The notes beneath the pieces were generated by a model. The model made no database searches and had not been told where the DNA came from. It worked only from the letters and a program-made list of their open reading frames with translations. From contig JAXLUJ010000008.1 in NCBI GenBank assembly GCA_046329575.1, positions 1-64,000 of the forward strand: a DNA stretch of 64,000 bases. Reading direction: 5' to 3'. The DNA comes from UBA1941 sp046329575. GTDB taxonomy: Bacteria > Bacteroidota > Bacteroidia > Chitinophagales > LD1. The position numbers were made by a program, and so were the translations under genes. Shown in pieces: positions 27,472 to 35,320 of this stretch (the stretch's first letter is position 1; the number at the start of each line of letters is the position of its first letter).

Positions 27472-28146
27472 TCACTTTTTGAGTGCTGAAAACACCAGAT
27501 CATCAAGAAAAGCAATAATAGCGGCCGTTTCGCGCTTTTTTCCAAAATCGGTAAGCGAGGGCAAATGATTCATGAAATAGTTTTGAAAATGCGCCATTTC
27601 AATAAGGGTTGTGGCTAGTGAGCGCGGGTATTTGTACTTGCTGTTACATTCCGAAATCATGTTTCCCACCAGGCTGCATAAGTCTTTATACGGTTTAAAG
27701 AACTGCCGGCGATTATCTTCGTTCACTTGTTTTGTAAGATAGGCCTTTGAGCCTTCTTCAATAATGATTTGGTGCAGCAATTGTTCGTTAATATGATGGG
27801 TTTGCACATCATCTTCCACTGTTGAGGCCAGCAATTTGATTACGCGTTTCAGTTTCACCTTCGGGTCGGTAATGTTGTTGGTTTGAAAGCGAATTTGGAA
27901 TTCCAGCCAGGCCCAATACCAGGCGGTGAGGTACAACAGCAGCTTATGTTTATTCTCGAAATAGCGATACACGCCGGCTTCGGTGGTGCCAATGGCTTCT
28001 GCTAGTTTTTTAAAGGTAAAGGCTTCGAAGCCCGCCTCATGAATCAGCACAATACTGTGCTGTAAGATGTTCTTGCCTAAGGCAGTGCTTTCGGGATCGC
28101 GCAGGTAAAGCGCTTCGTTCATTTGAATTTGCAACAACAACTTCAT
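27472..28146 (-). CDS. TetR/AcrR family transcriptional regulator
   Basis: 224 residues. The N-terminal helix-turn-helix is at about 25-70 (LIHEAGFEAFTFKKLAEAIGTTEAGVYRYFENK), the standard TetR fold, with a longer C-terminal ligand domain. It is divergent from the bestrophin/carbonic-anhydrase pair, with 97 bp between starts. A near-perfect palindrome, GATAGTAATACTATC (28185-28199), lies in that gap. It probably represses the pair and itself; the ligand is unknown. Confidence 0.92.
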   Translation of the reverse strand: MKLLLQIQMNEALYLRDPESTALGKNILQHSIVLIHEAGFEAFTFKKLAEAIGTTEAGVYRYFENKHKLLLYLTAWYWAWLEFQIRFQTNNITDPKVKLKRVIKLLASTVEDDVQTHHINEQLLHQIIIEEGSKAYLTKQVNEDNRRQFFKPYKDLCSLVGNMISECNSKYKYPRSLATTLIEMAHFQNYFMNHLPSLTDFGKKRETAAIIAFLDDLVFSALKK

Positions 28147-28184
28147 GCGGCTAAGCTAGAAAAATAAATTTTACAATTATTTAA

Positions 28185-28199
28185 GATAGTAATACTATC
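28185..28199. promoter_or_regulatory. Palindromic TetR-type operator
   Basis: GATAGT-AAT-ACTATC is a perfect 6-bp inverted repeat with a 3-nt centre, flanked by TTAA on both sides. It is located 39 nt upstream of the tetR start and just upstream of a TATGTTTG -7 box (28217-28224) for the bestrophin gene. A repressor bound here would block the bestrophin promoter. Assignment to the adjacent TetR protein is inferred from position. Confidence 0.7.
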
Positions 28200-28216
28200 A
28201 TTAATAAAATTAATGC

Positions 28217-28224
28217 TATGTTTG
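28217..28224 (+). promoter_or_regulatory. -7 promoter element of the bestrophin/carbonic anhydrase operon
   Basis: TATGTTTG fits TAnnTTTG and ends 19 nt before the bestrophin ATG. The expected -33 region at about 28193-28196 falls inside the palindromic operator and has no clear TTTG, so the promoter may be weak or activator-dependent. Confidence 0.5.
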
Positions 28225-28243
28225 TGGAACAAAACCATCCCAG

Positions 28244-29134
28244 ATGCTGTTGAACAAACCAATACCGGCTGCGTTTATTTTCAATAAAGTAAAGTACGAT
28301 GTGCTGTATGTATTTGCGGTGATGCTTGTAGTACAATGGCTAACCGCAAGATATCAGCACCTGCTTCCGGAAATGCCGTTAACCATTCCGGCATTCATTG
28401 GCACATCGATTTCCATATTGTTGTCGTTCAAGTTAAACCAATCGTACGACCGTTGGTGGGAGGCGCGGAAAGTATGGGGCGCCATTGTAAACGATTCCCG
28501 AAGTTTTGCGCTTCAACTGCAATCGCTGGTAATGCCCGGTAATGAAGCCCAAATCCGAAAAATTGCCTATCGGCAAATTGCGTGGTGTTACGCTTTAGGA
28601 CGAGCCTTGCGAGGTTTGAATCCGCTCGAAAATCTGGAGGCGCTGCTATCTGAAGAAGATCGGATTGCGGTTTCCAAACAACAGAATAAACCATTGGCAA
28701 TATTACAACTGCATGCAAAAGATATTAGTGAACTGCGGCAACAGCAACAGTTGGATACTTTCAGTCAAATTCAATTAGACCAAACGTTAGTGCGTTTCTG
28801 CGATTCGCAGGGAAAAGCGGAACGGATCAAAACCACCGTATTCCCGGTCACTTATCGTTTGTTTCTGCAATTAGTGGTGTACTTATTTGTGGTTACGCTA
28901 TCGATAGCGCTGCGCGACATCCCTTCTATTTTTGAAATGCCTTTGTTGCTTCTCATTTCGCTGGCATTTTTTCTGCTCGAAAAAACAGCCACACACATGC
29001 AGGATCCATTCGAGAACCGGCCAACCGACACAGCTATGACTGCCATTGCACGAACCATCGAAATCAACATCCGTCAACTTTTTGGCGATACGGCGCCCAA
29101 ACCTATGGAGCCGCAGGGGTTCTATTTATCGTAA
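28244..29134 (+). CDS. Bestrophin-family anion channel
   Basis: 296 residues, UPF0187/bestrophin family. It has four hydrophobic segments, the signature NQSYDRWWEARKVWGAIVNDSR after the second helix, and a late DPFENRPTDTAMTAIARTIEIN, both typical of bacterial bestrophins (KpBest type). Bestrophins form pentameric anion channels in the inner membrane. A carbonic anhydrase gene follows after 15 nt, which points to bicarbonate as a relevant ion. Controlled, by position, by the divergent TetR protein. Confidence 0.93.
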   Translation: MLLNKPIPAAFIFNKVKYDVLYVFAVMLVVQWLTARYQHLLPEMPLTIPAFIGTSISILLSFKLNQSYDRWWEARKVWGAIVNDSRSFALQLQSLVMPGNEAQIRKIAYRQIAWCYALGRALRGLNPLENLEALLSEEDRIAVSKQQNKPLAILQLHAKDISELRQQQQLDTFSQIQLDQTLVRFCDSQGKAERIKTTVFPVTYRLFLQLVVYLFVVTLSIALRDIPSIFEMPLLLLISLAFFLLEKTATHMQDPFENRPTDTAMTAIARTIEINIRQLFGDTAPKPMEPQGFYLS

Positions 29135-29149
29135 TCAAAATCAATACAT

Positions 29150-29794
29150 ATGAAAACACTAACCAAGGAAATGCAAGCCGCCATTACGCCTCCAATGGCA
29201 TTAGAACTTTTGAAGGATGGCAACAAGAGGTTCATCAATAATTTGAAAGTGAACCGCAACTTGCTGCAACAGGCCAATGAAACTTCTGATGGCCAACATC
29301 CCTTCGCGGTGATTCTGAGTTGTATTGACAGCCGCACCTCGGCAGAGCTGATTTTTGATCAGGGCCTTGGCGATATTTTCAGCGTTCGCATTGCAGGCAA
29401 TATTGTGAACGAAGATATTTTGGGTAGCATGGAGTTTGGCTGTAAAGTAGCCGGAGCCAAAATTATTGTGGTGTTGGGTCATACCAAATGCGGCGCGGTT
29501 CGCGGCGCTTGCGATCATGTAGAAATGGGCCATTTGACCGGATTGTTGCACAAAATTCAACCTGCGGTGGAAGCGGAAACGCTCACTAAAACCGATCGCA
29601 ATGCTTCCAATGCCGAGTTTGTGGAACATGTGGCTACCATTAATGTGAAACAAACGGTAAAGGCGATTATGACGCGTAGTTTAATTCTGAGCGAGATGAT
29701 AGCAAAAAAGGAAATAGCCATCATCGGAGGAACACACAACATCAGTACCGGCGAGGTGAACTTCTATCAGGATACGTATCACTGCGGGGCGTAA
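29150..29794 (+). CDS. Beta-class carbonic anhydrase
   Basis: 214 residues. Interconverts CO2 and bicarbonate. Zinc ligands are visible: Cys in LSCIDSRTSAE (with the Asp-Arg dyad), then His and Cys in VLGHTKCGAVRGAC. The segment IAGNIVNEDILGSMEFG is characteristic of the class. There is no signal peptide, so it is cytoplasmic. It forms a two-gene operon with the bestrophin gene, so channel and enzyme probably work as a bicarbonate handling unit. Confidence 0.97.
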   Translation: MKTLTKEMQAAITPPMALELLKDGNKRFINNLKVNRNLLQQANETSDGQHPFAVILSCIDSRTSAELIFDQGLGDIFSVRIAGNIVNEDILGSMEFGCKVAGAKIIVVLGHTKCGAVRGACDHVEMGHLTGLLHKIQPAVEAETLTKTDRNASNAEFVEHVATINVKQTVKAIMTRSLILSEMIAKKEIAIIGGTHNISTGEVNFYQDTYHCGA

Positions 29795-29800
29795 ATAGGT

Positions 29801-30310
29801 TCAGGCCTTTTTCAAAACAGCAGCATAAATTTTTCGGATGCTGTTCTTTTCTTCCGAGTCGTGTAACTGCCGTATGGTTTGATTCCATGCGGTTTTCCAG
29901 GTTTTGGTTTTGGAGAGTTCGTTCATGGCGGTGGCCACGCTCCAACGCAATACAGTACCTTCATCACCTGCATTTTTGATTAGCGAATAGTATGCCGCTT
30001 CGGTGTGAGCAGGAAACAGCGCCGCGCAATTCGCAATGGTTCTTGCCGATTCCATTTTTACACGAGGCGATTTGGATTGCAAACATTCGATTAAAAAATC
30101 AAAGACCGCAGCTTGCATGAGCTGCGGTCTTTCTTTTGTTGCATATTCTAAGGCTTCAATCAGAATGGCTTTTGCAGCATCTTTCAACTGTTGCGCTGTT
30201 TCTAAAACCTGCTGCATGCTAAATTCACCATTCAGCAAACCGCTACTCAGTGCAATCGTTTTATCTTTTGCTTTCGCATTCTTTTCAGCAATAATTTCGG
30301 CTATGGTCAT
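29801..30310 (-). CDS. HEAT-repeat-like helical protein
   Basis: 169 residues from the ATG at 30310 (MTIAEIIAEKNAK); a longer frame would overlap the upstream lipoprotein gene. It is almost wholly helical, with a HEAT-like unit pattern: SKSPRVKMESARTIANCAALFP, then a second unit DEGTVLRWSVATAMNELSKTK. Function unknown; such repeats are usually protein-binding scaffolds. The gene starts one base after the stop of the 30312-31253 gene, so the two form an operon. A perfect hairpin (30101-30132) lies inside it. Confidence 0.75.
   Translation of the reverse strand: MTIAEIIAEKNAKAKDKTIALSSGLLNGEFSMQQVLETAQQLKDAAKAILIEALEYATKERPQLMQAAVFDFLIECLQSKSPRVKMESARTIANCAALFPAHTEAAYYSLIKNAGDEGTVLRWSVATAMNELSKTKTWKTAWNQTIRQLHDSEEKNSIRKIYAAVLKKA
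30101..30132. other. Intragenic terminator-like hairpin
   Basis: A perfect 12-bp inverted repeat, AAAGACCGCAGC / GCTGCGGTCTTT, with an 8-nt loop, lies inside the HEAT-like coding sequence. T-rich runs follow on both strands, so it resembles a bidirectional terminator. It still encodes ordinary protein sequence. Confidence 0.6.
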
Positions 30311-30311
30311 G

Positions 30312-31253
30312 TTACCAATACGCCAGCGTGGTTTCGCCGGTAGAACCGCCATTGTTTACATTCCAGTTTAATTTGAAACCGTAAGCACAGCCGCTGGCGA
30401 TCTGATTGCCGTTTTGATCAACGCCAAAAGTGGCGGTGATGGTGAAATTATCGGTAGTGCTGGTATAAATACCTTGAGTAGGACGCCACCAGCCGCAAGC
30501 TGTTCCCGATTTCCAGGGCTGCACCATTTGTGTAACGAAGTTGGTGCCAAAACGCGTAACCCCCCAGCTATCTATCGTCTTTCCATTGATGGTGGTATCG
30601 CCATTCACAATGGCATAAATCTGGCCGATATTACCATTGCTAATGCCCCATTCCGAACGCCGGGCGATGTTCCAACTGGCGGTGTTGCCATTATCGAAAG
30701 TTACGGTCATGTTGTAGCTGCGTTCTTTCAGTAAAATGGTGGAAGTGCCGAAGTACACATTAATCCAGTTGATGCCATTTACATCGGTGAGGTACTTCAC
30801 ACCGTTGAAAGTTAGTGAATGATTGTTCAGCGATGGGAACGTCACCTTATAATTTGTATGCGTAATGCGCAACATCGCGCCGGCATCGCTCCAGTGGGAA
30901 CCACTAATCAATTCTACTTTCACTATACCACCACGGATGCGGTTATTGCAAAGTGTAGTACCATCAAAAGTGATGATAATAGTTGGTGTAGATCCATGTT
31001 GTTGCGACGAATCGATCGTAGCGCCACAAACGCTCCACGATTGCACGCCTTCATTTTTTCCAAAACCGGAAATATTGCTGAGAGCGGTGTTTACGTCGGT
31101 ATTTAAATTGTCAGATTCTGATTTGCTGTTCGATACGTCTTCGTTGTGTTGTTTCGAATTGTTGTCAACAGCCACTGAATCGTTCTTTTTACAAGAGGTG
31201 AAAATAAGAGCAGTAAGCAGCATGGCTGCCAGTGATAAATGGGATAAACGCAT
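30312..31253 (-). CDS. Secreted lipoprotein of unknown function
   Basis: 313 residues. The signal peptide ends in a lipobox (LIFTSC), followed by KKNDS and a 40-residue polar linker, typical of Bacteroidota surface or periplasmic lipoproteins. The rest is beta-rich, with repeated strands such as TIIITFDGTTLCNNRIRGG, SYNMTVTFDNGNTASWNIARRSEWGI and DNFTITATFGVDQNGN. No catalytic motif is recognised. It is first in a two-gene operon with the HEAT-like gene and divergent from the tetR gene at 31394. Confidence 0.8.
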   Translation of the reverse strand: MRLSHLSLAAMLLTALIFTSCKKNDSVAVDNNSKQHNEDVSNSKSESDNLNTDVNTALSNISGFGKNEGVQSWSVCGATIDSSQQHGSTPTIIITFDGTTLCNNRIRGGIVKVELISGSHWSDAGAMLRITHTNYKVTFPSLNNHSLTFNGVKYLTDVNGINWINVYFGTSTILLKERSYNMTVTFDNGNTASWNIARRSEWGISNGNIGQIYAIVNGDTTINGKTIDSWGVTRFGTNFVTQMVQPWKSGTACGWWRPTQGIYTSTTDNFTITATFGVDQNGNQIASGCAYGFKLNWNVNNGGSTGETTLAYW

Positions 31254-31337
31254 AGTTGATTTTTATAGTATAACGAAAATAGGTGCTTTTCTGATTCAAC
31301 CGATACGATATTCCTCGGTGAAGAGCCTATCATACCT

Positions 31338-31351
31338 ACCAACCGTTTGGT
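31338..31351. promoter_or_regulatory. TetR-type operator 1 (upstream of tetR)
   Basis: ACCAACCGTTTGGT, an imperfect palindrome (TACCAA ... TTGGTA arms when extended by one base each side). It covers the -33 TTTG of the tetR promoter. A 12 of 14 match lies at 32017-32030 after the tetR gene, before the lipid genes. Confidence 0.75.
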
Positions 31352-31376
31352 AAGTTGAATTGCTTTTCTACCTTTG
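31346..31376 (+). promoter_or_regulatory. Promoter of the tetR gene
   Basis: TTTG (31346-31349), a 19-nt spacer, then TACCTTTG (31369-31376): an almost ideal Bacteroidota promoter. It lies 17 nt before the tetR ATG. The -33 box is inside the operator, so autorepression is likely. Confidence 0.8.
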
Positions 31377-31393
31377 TTCGGTAAAGAAAATTT

Positions 31394-31984
31394 ATGCCAA
31401 AGCAGAAGGCCGACGAGCAAACCATCATTATTGAAGCATTGAAATTGTTCCGCAAACAGAGCTATTTCAATACTTCTATGGCGCAAATTGCCGATGCCTG
31501 CGGTTTGCAGAAAGGTTCGCTGTATCATTATTTTACCAGTAAGGAAGACCTGATGAAGCGGGTGATCAAAAATGTGCATGAGTTTTTCAAAACCAACGTA
31601 TTCAGCCATGCCTATGATAAAAGCATCAATCCGCAGGAACGGCTTCAGAATTTATTCTTAGCTGCCGAAAAAGTGTTTCTCGATGATGAGCGTGGCAATA
31701 TGTTGGGAAATATGGGTGTAGAAACCGCCCTGATGGCCCCCGAATTCAATACGCTGGTGCAGCGTTTCTTTCTCGATTTTTTTCATGCCGTAAAAACGAT
31801 TTACCTCGATAAATACGGCGAGGAAATCGCCAATGAACTGGCCGAACGCTCGGTGGCTGAAATTGAAGGATCGCTGATGTTCAGCCGGGTGTTCGACGAT
31901 AAGAACTACCTTAAAAATACCACCAAACGTATCCTTAAAAGGCTGGAAGACAACTCTCAAGCCGGGGGAGCGCGGAAGAAATAA
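31394..31984 (+). CDS. TetR family regulator, probable repressor of the beta-oxidation operon
   Basis: 196 residues. The N-terminal helix-turn-helix, ALKLFRKQSYFNTSMAQIADACGLQKGSLYHYFTSKEDLM (about 13-52), is textbook TetR, and a C-terminal TetR_C ligand domain follows. Matching 14-bp operators lie before its own gene and again at 32017-32030, upstream of the small secreted protein and the FadJ-like gene. Fatty-acyl-CoA is the plausible inducer by analogy with FadR-type TetR proteins of other bacteria; this is inference. Confidence 0.92.
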   Translation: MPKQKADEQTIIIEALKLFRKQSYFNTSMAQIADACGLQKGSLYHYFTSKEDLMKRVIKNVHEFFKTNVFSHAYDKSINPQERLQNLFLAAEKVFLDDERGNMLGNMGVETALMAPEFNTLVQRFFLDFFHAVKTIYLDKYGEEIANELAERSVAEIEGSLMFSRVFDDKNYLKNTTKRILKRLEDNSQAGGARKK

Positions 31985-32016
31985 TCCCGGAAGTCCTCCC
32001 TTGAACTTTTTTCCCA

Positions 32017-32030
32017 ACCGAGCGTTTGGT
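32017..32030. promoter_or_regulatory. TetR-type operator 2 (upstream of the lipid genes)
   Basis: ACCGAGCGTTTGGT, a 12 of 14 match to the operator before tetR. It lies 33 nt after the tetR stop and 44 nt before the ATG at 32074. Confidence 0.7.
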
Positions 32031-32073
32031 ATGTTGGAAGGTTTATTTAGTTTTGAAATTCATTACATCAGGT

Positions 32074-32367
32074 ATGAAATTGTTTTTAACGCTCTTCTAT
32101 GCTTTAGTGATTTCTGCATCCATTCAGGCACAAAACATGGAATATGGATGTATACGCCAGTCTGGAAGACATATTATTATAGTGACTAACGATAGTACAG
32201 AAGACCTTCTCGTGGCGAAGGGGGATGATTCGGTCATACAACAAGAGATTTACAAAAAGTTGTCTGAATTAAATCTGCAAGGTTGGGAACCTTACAGTGT
32301 GAATATACTGTCTCCCGGTATGAATAGTATGTGGCCAAATATTTTCATTCACCGTAAAAAGCAATAA
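32074..32367 (+). CDS. Small secreted protein in the beta-oxidation operon
   Basis: 97 residues from the ATG at 32074. MKLFLTLFYALVISASIQAQ is a clear signal peptide, leaving a mature product of about 77 residues. The mature part is mixed, with a SELNLQGWEPYSVNIL segment that recalls DUF4177-like small folds. No function is known to me. It sits between the second operator and the FadJ-like gene (26-nt gap), so it is probably co-regulated with fatty acid degradation. The longer frame from 32026 is not used because it places sequence before the signal peptide. Confidence 0.65.
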   Translation: MKLFLTLFYALVISASIQAQNMEYGCIRQSGRHIIIVTNDSTEDLLVAKGDDSVIQQEIYKKLSELNLQGWEPYSVNILSPGMNSMWPNIFIHRKKQ

Positions 32368-32393
32368 ATCACAAGCAATTAATTAAAAGATAT

Positions 32394-34835
32394 ATGGAAA
32401 CCGCAACAGAAAAAAAGGTCGTGAATGTGTTACCGGCCAATGTTCGTAAAATCAAAAATGTAGCCGTATTGGGTGCGGGCGTGATGGGTTCGCGCATTGC
32501 GCTGCACTATGCCAACATCGGCCTGAAAGTAACGCTGCTCGATATTGTTACTCCGGGCCTTAGCGAAGCCGACATCAAAAAGCCGGCTATGCGCAACAAA
32601 AAAGTAAACGATGAACTGGCATTCGCCCTCAAAAGCAATCCATCGCCGGTTTATGATAAAGCCTTTGCATCGCGCATTACCACAGGAAATTTCGACGATA
32701 ACAGCGATCTGCTCAAGCAGGCCGACTGGATCATTGAAGTGGTGGTGGAAAACCTCGACATCAAAAAGCGCGTTTTCGAAAACGTAGAAAAATTCCGCAA
32801 GCCGGGAACGCTCATCACTTCCAATACTTCCGGCATTCCGATTCACTTGATGACGGAAGGCCGCAGCGATGATTTTAAAGCGCATTTCTGCGGCACGCAC
32901 TACTTCAATCCGCCGCGCTATCTGCGGTTGTTGGAGATCATTCCAACCGCTGATACGCATCCTGAAGTGGTGAATTTCCTGATGAACTACGGCGATGTGT
33001 ATTTGGGCAAACAAACCGTACTGTGTAAGGACACGCCGGCATTTATTGCCAACCGCGTGGGTGTTTTCAGCATTTGCGCCGTATTCCAACTGCAACAGGA
33101 AATGGATATGACGGTTGATGAAATTGATGCCCTCACCGGCACTTTTATTGGTAAGCCGAAATCAGCCACTTTCCGCACTACGGACGTGGTAGGTTTGGAT
33201 ACCATGGTGAAAGTAGCCAAAGGAGCGTACGATAATCTTCCGAACGATGAGCGCCGCGATATTTTCAAAGTGCCATCGTATGTTGAAGAAATGGTGAAGA
33301 ACAACTGGATTGGCGATAAGTCGGGCCAGGGTTTCTTCAAAAAGGATAAAGACGCATCTGGAAAAAAATCGTTCAGCACGCTTAATCTGAAAACGCTGCA
33401 GTACGAGCCAACTAACAAAAAAGTGAAATTCCCGGTTCTGGAAGCAGGTAAACCGGTAGAGGATCTTCGTCAGCGTCTGAAACTGATCGCTAAAAGTACC
33501 GACAAGGGCGCGATGTTTTTGAACAAGCTGAGTTTTTATGTAAACGAATATGTATCGAAGCGCATTCCTGAAATTTCTGATGAATTGTATCGCATTGATG
33601 ATGCCATGCGCGCCGGGTTTGGATGGGAGTTAGGTCCGTTCGAACAATGGGATGTTGTTGGCGTTTCAAAAGTGCTGGAAGCTATGAAGGCTGCGGGTTT
33701 CAGCGTAGCGCCATGGGTGGAGGAAATGCTTGTTGCAGGAAATTCTTCTTTCTATATAATTGAAAATGGCGTAAAGAAATATTACGACATTCCTTCAAAA
33801 TCATACAAAGCTATTCCTGGCCGCGAAGCGTTCATCATTCTCGATAACGTTTTTGCTTCACAAAAGCCGGTTTGGAAAAATGGGGATTCCCGAATTGATG
33901 ACATTGGCGATGGCGTATTGAATGTGTCGTGGAGTACTAAAATGAATTCGCTGGGTGGTGGCGTGCTTGAAGGCATTAACAAAGCCATTGATATTGCCGA
34001 AAGCCAGGGCTGGAAAGGATTAGTATTGGGTCACGACAATCCGAATTTTTCGGCAGGTGCGAATCTGGCGATGATCTTCATGATGGCTATTGAACAGGAC
34101 TATGACGAACTGGATTTTGCCATACGCGCTTTCCAGCACAGCACCATGCGCTGTCGGTATTCATCAATTCCTGTAGTTGCCGCGCCTCATGGTTTAACTT
34201 TGGGCGGCGGTTGCGAATTTACGATGCATTGCGATGCGGCCGCAGTAGCTGCCGAAACGTATATTGGTTTGGTGGAAGTGGGTGTGGGATTGATACCTGG
34301 CGGTGGCGGCACCAAGGAAATGGCGTTACGCGCCAGCGATGCCTACTATAACGGCGATCCGATGATTCCGGTGCTTGCCGAGAAGTTTACGGCTATTGCT
34401 ACAGCCAAAGTAGCTACTTCCGGTCCGGAAGGTTATGGAGTAGGCGTTCTGGATAAGAAGAAAGATTTTATTGTAGTGAATCAGAGCCGCCAGATTGCTG
34501 AGGCAAAAGCCAAAGTGCTGGAATTGCATAACGATGGTTACGTTCAGAAACCGATGCGTACCGACATCACCGTGCTGGGCCGTTCAGGATTGAGCGCTTT
34601 GTATGCCGGCGCTGCTGCTTTCAAAGTGGGTGCTTATGCCAGTGAACACGATTTCAAGATTGCGCAAAAGATTGCTTACGTTTTATGCGGCGGCGACCTT
34701 TCAAGCGAAAGCAAAGTGACCGAACAATATCTTTTGGATATCGAGCGCGAAGCCTTCCTGAGTTTGTGTGGCGAAAAGAAAAGTCTGGAGCGTATTCAGA
34801 GTATTCTTACGAGTGGGAAGCCGTTGAGGAATTAA
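32394..34835 (+). CDS. 3-hydroxyacyl-CoA dehydrogenase / enoyl-CoA hydratase (FadJ-like bifunctional)
   Basis: Carries out the middle two steps of fatty acid beta-oxidation. The order is reversed compared with E. coli FadB/FadJ. The NAD-binding dehydrogenase comes first (VAVLGAGVMGSRIALHYANIGLKVTLLD, about 23-50; catalytic region CGTHYFNPPRYLRLLEI). A C-terminal crotonase-like domain follows at about 515-720 (GHDNPNFSAGANL, then a GLTLGGGCEFTMHCD oxyanion segment and GLIPGGGGTKEM). Its 813 residues match a known two-domain bacterial form. The FadA-like thiolase is the functional partner 485 bp downstream, separated by an inserted four-helix-bundle gene. Confidence 0.95.
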   Translation: METATEKKVVNVLPANVRKIKNVAVLGAGVMGSRIALHYANIGLKVTLLDIVTPGLSEADIKKPAMRNKKVNDELAFALKSNPSPVYDKAFASRITTGNFDDNSDLLKQADWIIEVVVENLDIKKRVFENVEKFRKPGTLITSNTSGIPIHLMTEGRSDDFKAHFCGTHYFNPPRYLRLLEIIPTADTHPEVVNFLMNYGDVYLGKQTVLCKDTPAFIANRVGVFSICAVFQLQQEMDMTVDEIDALTGTFIGKPKSATFRTTDVVGLDTMVKVAKGAYDNLPNDERRDIFKVPSYVEEMVKNNWIGDKSGQGFFKKDKDASGKKSFSTLNLKTLQYEPTNKKVKFPVLEAGKPVEDLRQRLKLIAKSTDKGAMFLNKLSFYVNEYVSKRIPEISDELYRIDDAMRAGFGWELGPFEQWDVVGVSKVLEAMKAAGFSVAPWVEEMLVAGNSSFYIIENGVKKYYDIPSKSYKAIPGREAFIILDNVFASQKPVWKNGDSRIDDIGDGVLNVSWSTKMNSLGGGVLEGINKAIDIAESQGWKGLVLGHDNPNFSAGANLAMIFMMAIEQDYDELDFAIRAFQHSTMRCRYSSIPVVAAPHGLTLGGGCEFTMHCDAAAVAAETYIGLVEVGVGLIPGGGGTKEMALRASDAYYNGDPMIPVLAEKFTAIATAKVATSGPEGYGVGVLDKKKDFIVVNQSRQIAEAKAKVLELHNDGYVQKPMRTDITVLGRSGLSALYAGAAAFKVGAYASEHDFKIAQKIAYVLCGGDLSSESKVTEQYLLDIEREAFLSLCGEKKSLERIQSILTSGKPLRN

Positions 34836-34839
34836 GTAC

Positions 34840-34855
34840 AGTAGCAAGTAGTAAG
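34840..34855 (+). repeat. Left inverted repeat of the four-helix-bundle element in the fad operon
   Basis: AGTAGCAAGTAGTAAG, just after the fadJ-like stop. It pairs with CTAACCACTTGCTACT at 35293-35308 at 14 of 16 positions. Confidence 0.65.
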
Positions 34856-34911
34856 TCAAGAGCTATAAGCAACATTCACTTCAATAATAACTTCAAATAC
34901 ACCCTTCCCTT

Positions 34912-35283
34912 ATGAGAAACTTTAAAGAATTATCAGTTTGGCAAAAAGCTAGAATAATTGTGAAACGCATTTATGATATCAGTAATCAGTTCCCGCCATC
35001 GGAGCGATTTGGAATAACCAATCAACTCCGCCGAGCTGCAGTGTCAATTTCCTCGAATATTGCCGAGGGATGTGGTCGTAGAACTGATGCAGAATTTATG
35101 CGGTTTATAGATATTTCGATAGGTTCTGCTACTGAGGTGGAAAGTTTATGTTTCGTAAGTTTTGATCTTGGATATTTTCCGGAAAGTGAACTTATAGCAA
35201 TACTTCAATTAGTGAATGAAGTTCAAAAAATGCTGTTAGGGTTATATAATTCAATTAACAATAAATTTAGCAAGGTGGCTTGA
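34912..35283 (+). CDS. Four-helix-bundle protein (S23/IVP-like), inserted between fadJ and fadA
   Basis: 123 residues. MRNFKELSVWQKARIIVKRIYDIS, then FPPSERFGITNQLRRAAVSI and SSNIAEGCGR, are signature segments of the protein family first known from 23S rRNA intervening sequences and related to Avd of diversity-generating retroelements. It is predicted as a basic, all-helical pentamer-forming bundle. The gene is in the same direction as the operon and flanked by an imperfect inverted repeat (34840-34855 and 35293-35308). Function unknown; nucleic-acid binding is suggested by the charge and by Avd. It is unlike its metabolic neighbours and is probably a recent insertion. Confidence 0.9.
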   Translation: MRNFKELSVWQKARIIVKRIYDISNQFPPSERFGITNQLRRAAVSISSNIAEGCGRRTDAEFMRFIDISIGSATEVESLCFVSFDLGYFPESELIAILQLVNEVQKMLLGLYNSINNKFSKVA

Positions 35284-35292
35284 TACTAACCG

Positions 35293-35308
35293 CTAACCAC
35301 TTGCTACT
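35293..35308 (-). repeat. Right inverted repeat of the four-helix-bundle element in the fad operon
   Basis: CTAACCACTTGCTACT on the plus strand, the inverted partner of 34840-34855, lying between the four-helix-bundle stop and the thiolase ATG. Confidence 0.65.
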
Positions 35309-35320
35309 AAAAAAAGAAAT

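Noticed and set aside
32430..33095. 221-codon open frame opposite the FadJ-like gene
   Set aside because: Antisense to the conserved dehydrogenase domain; composition follows that gene.
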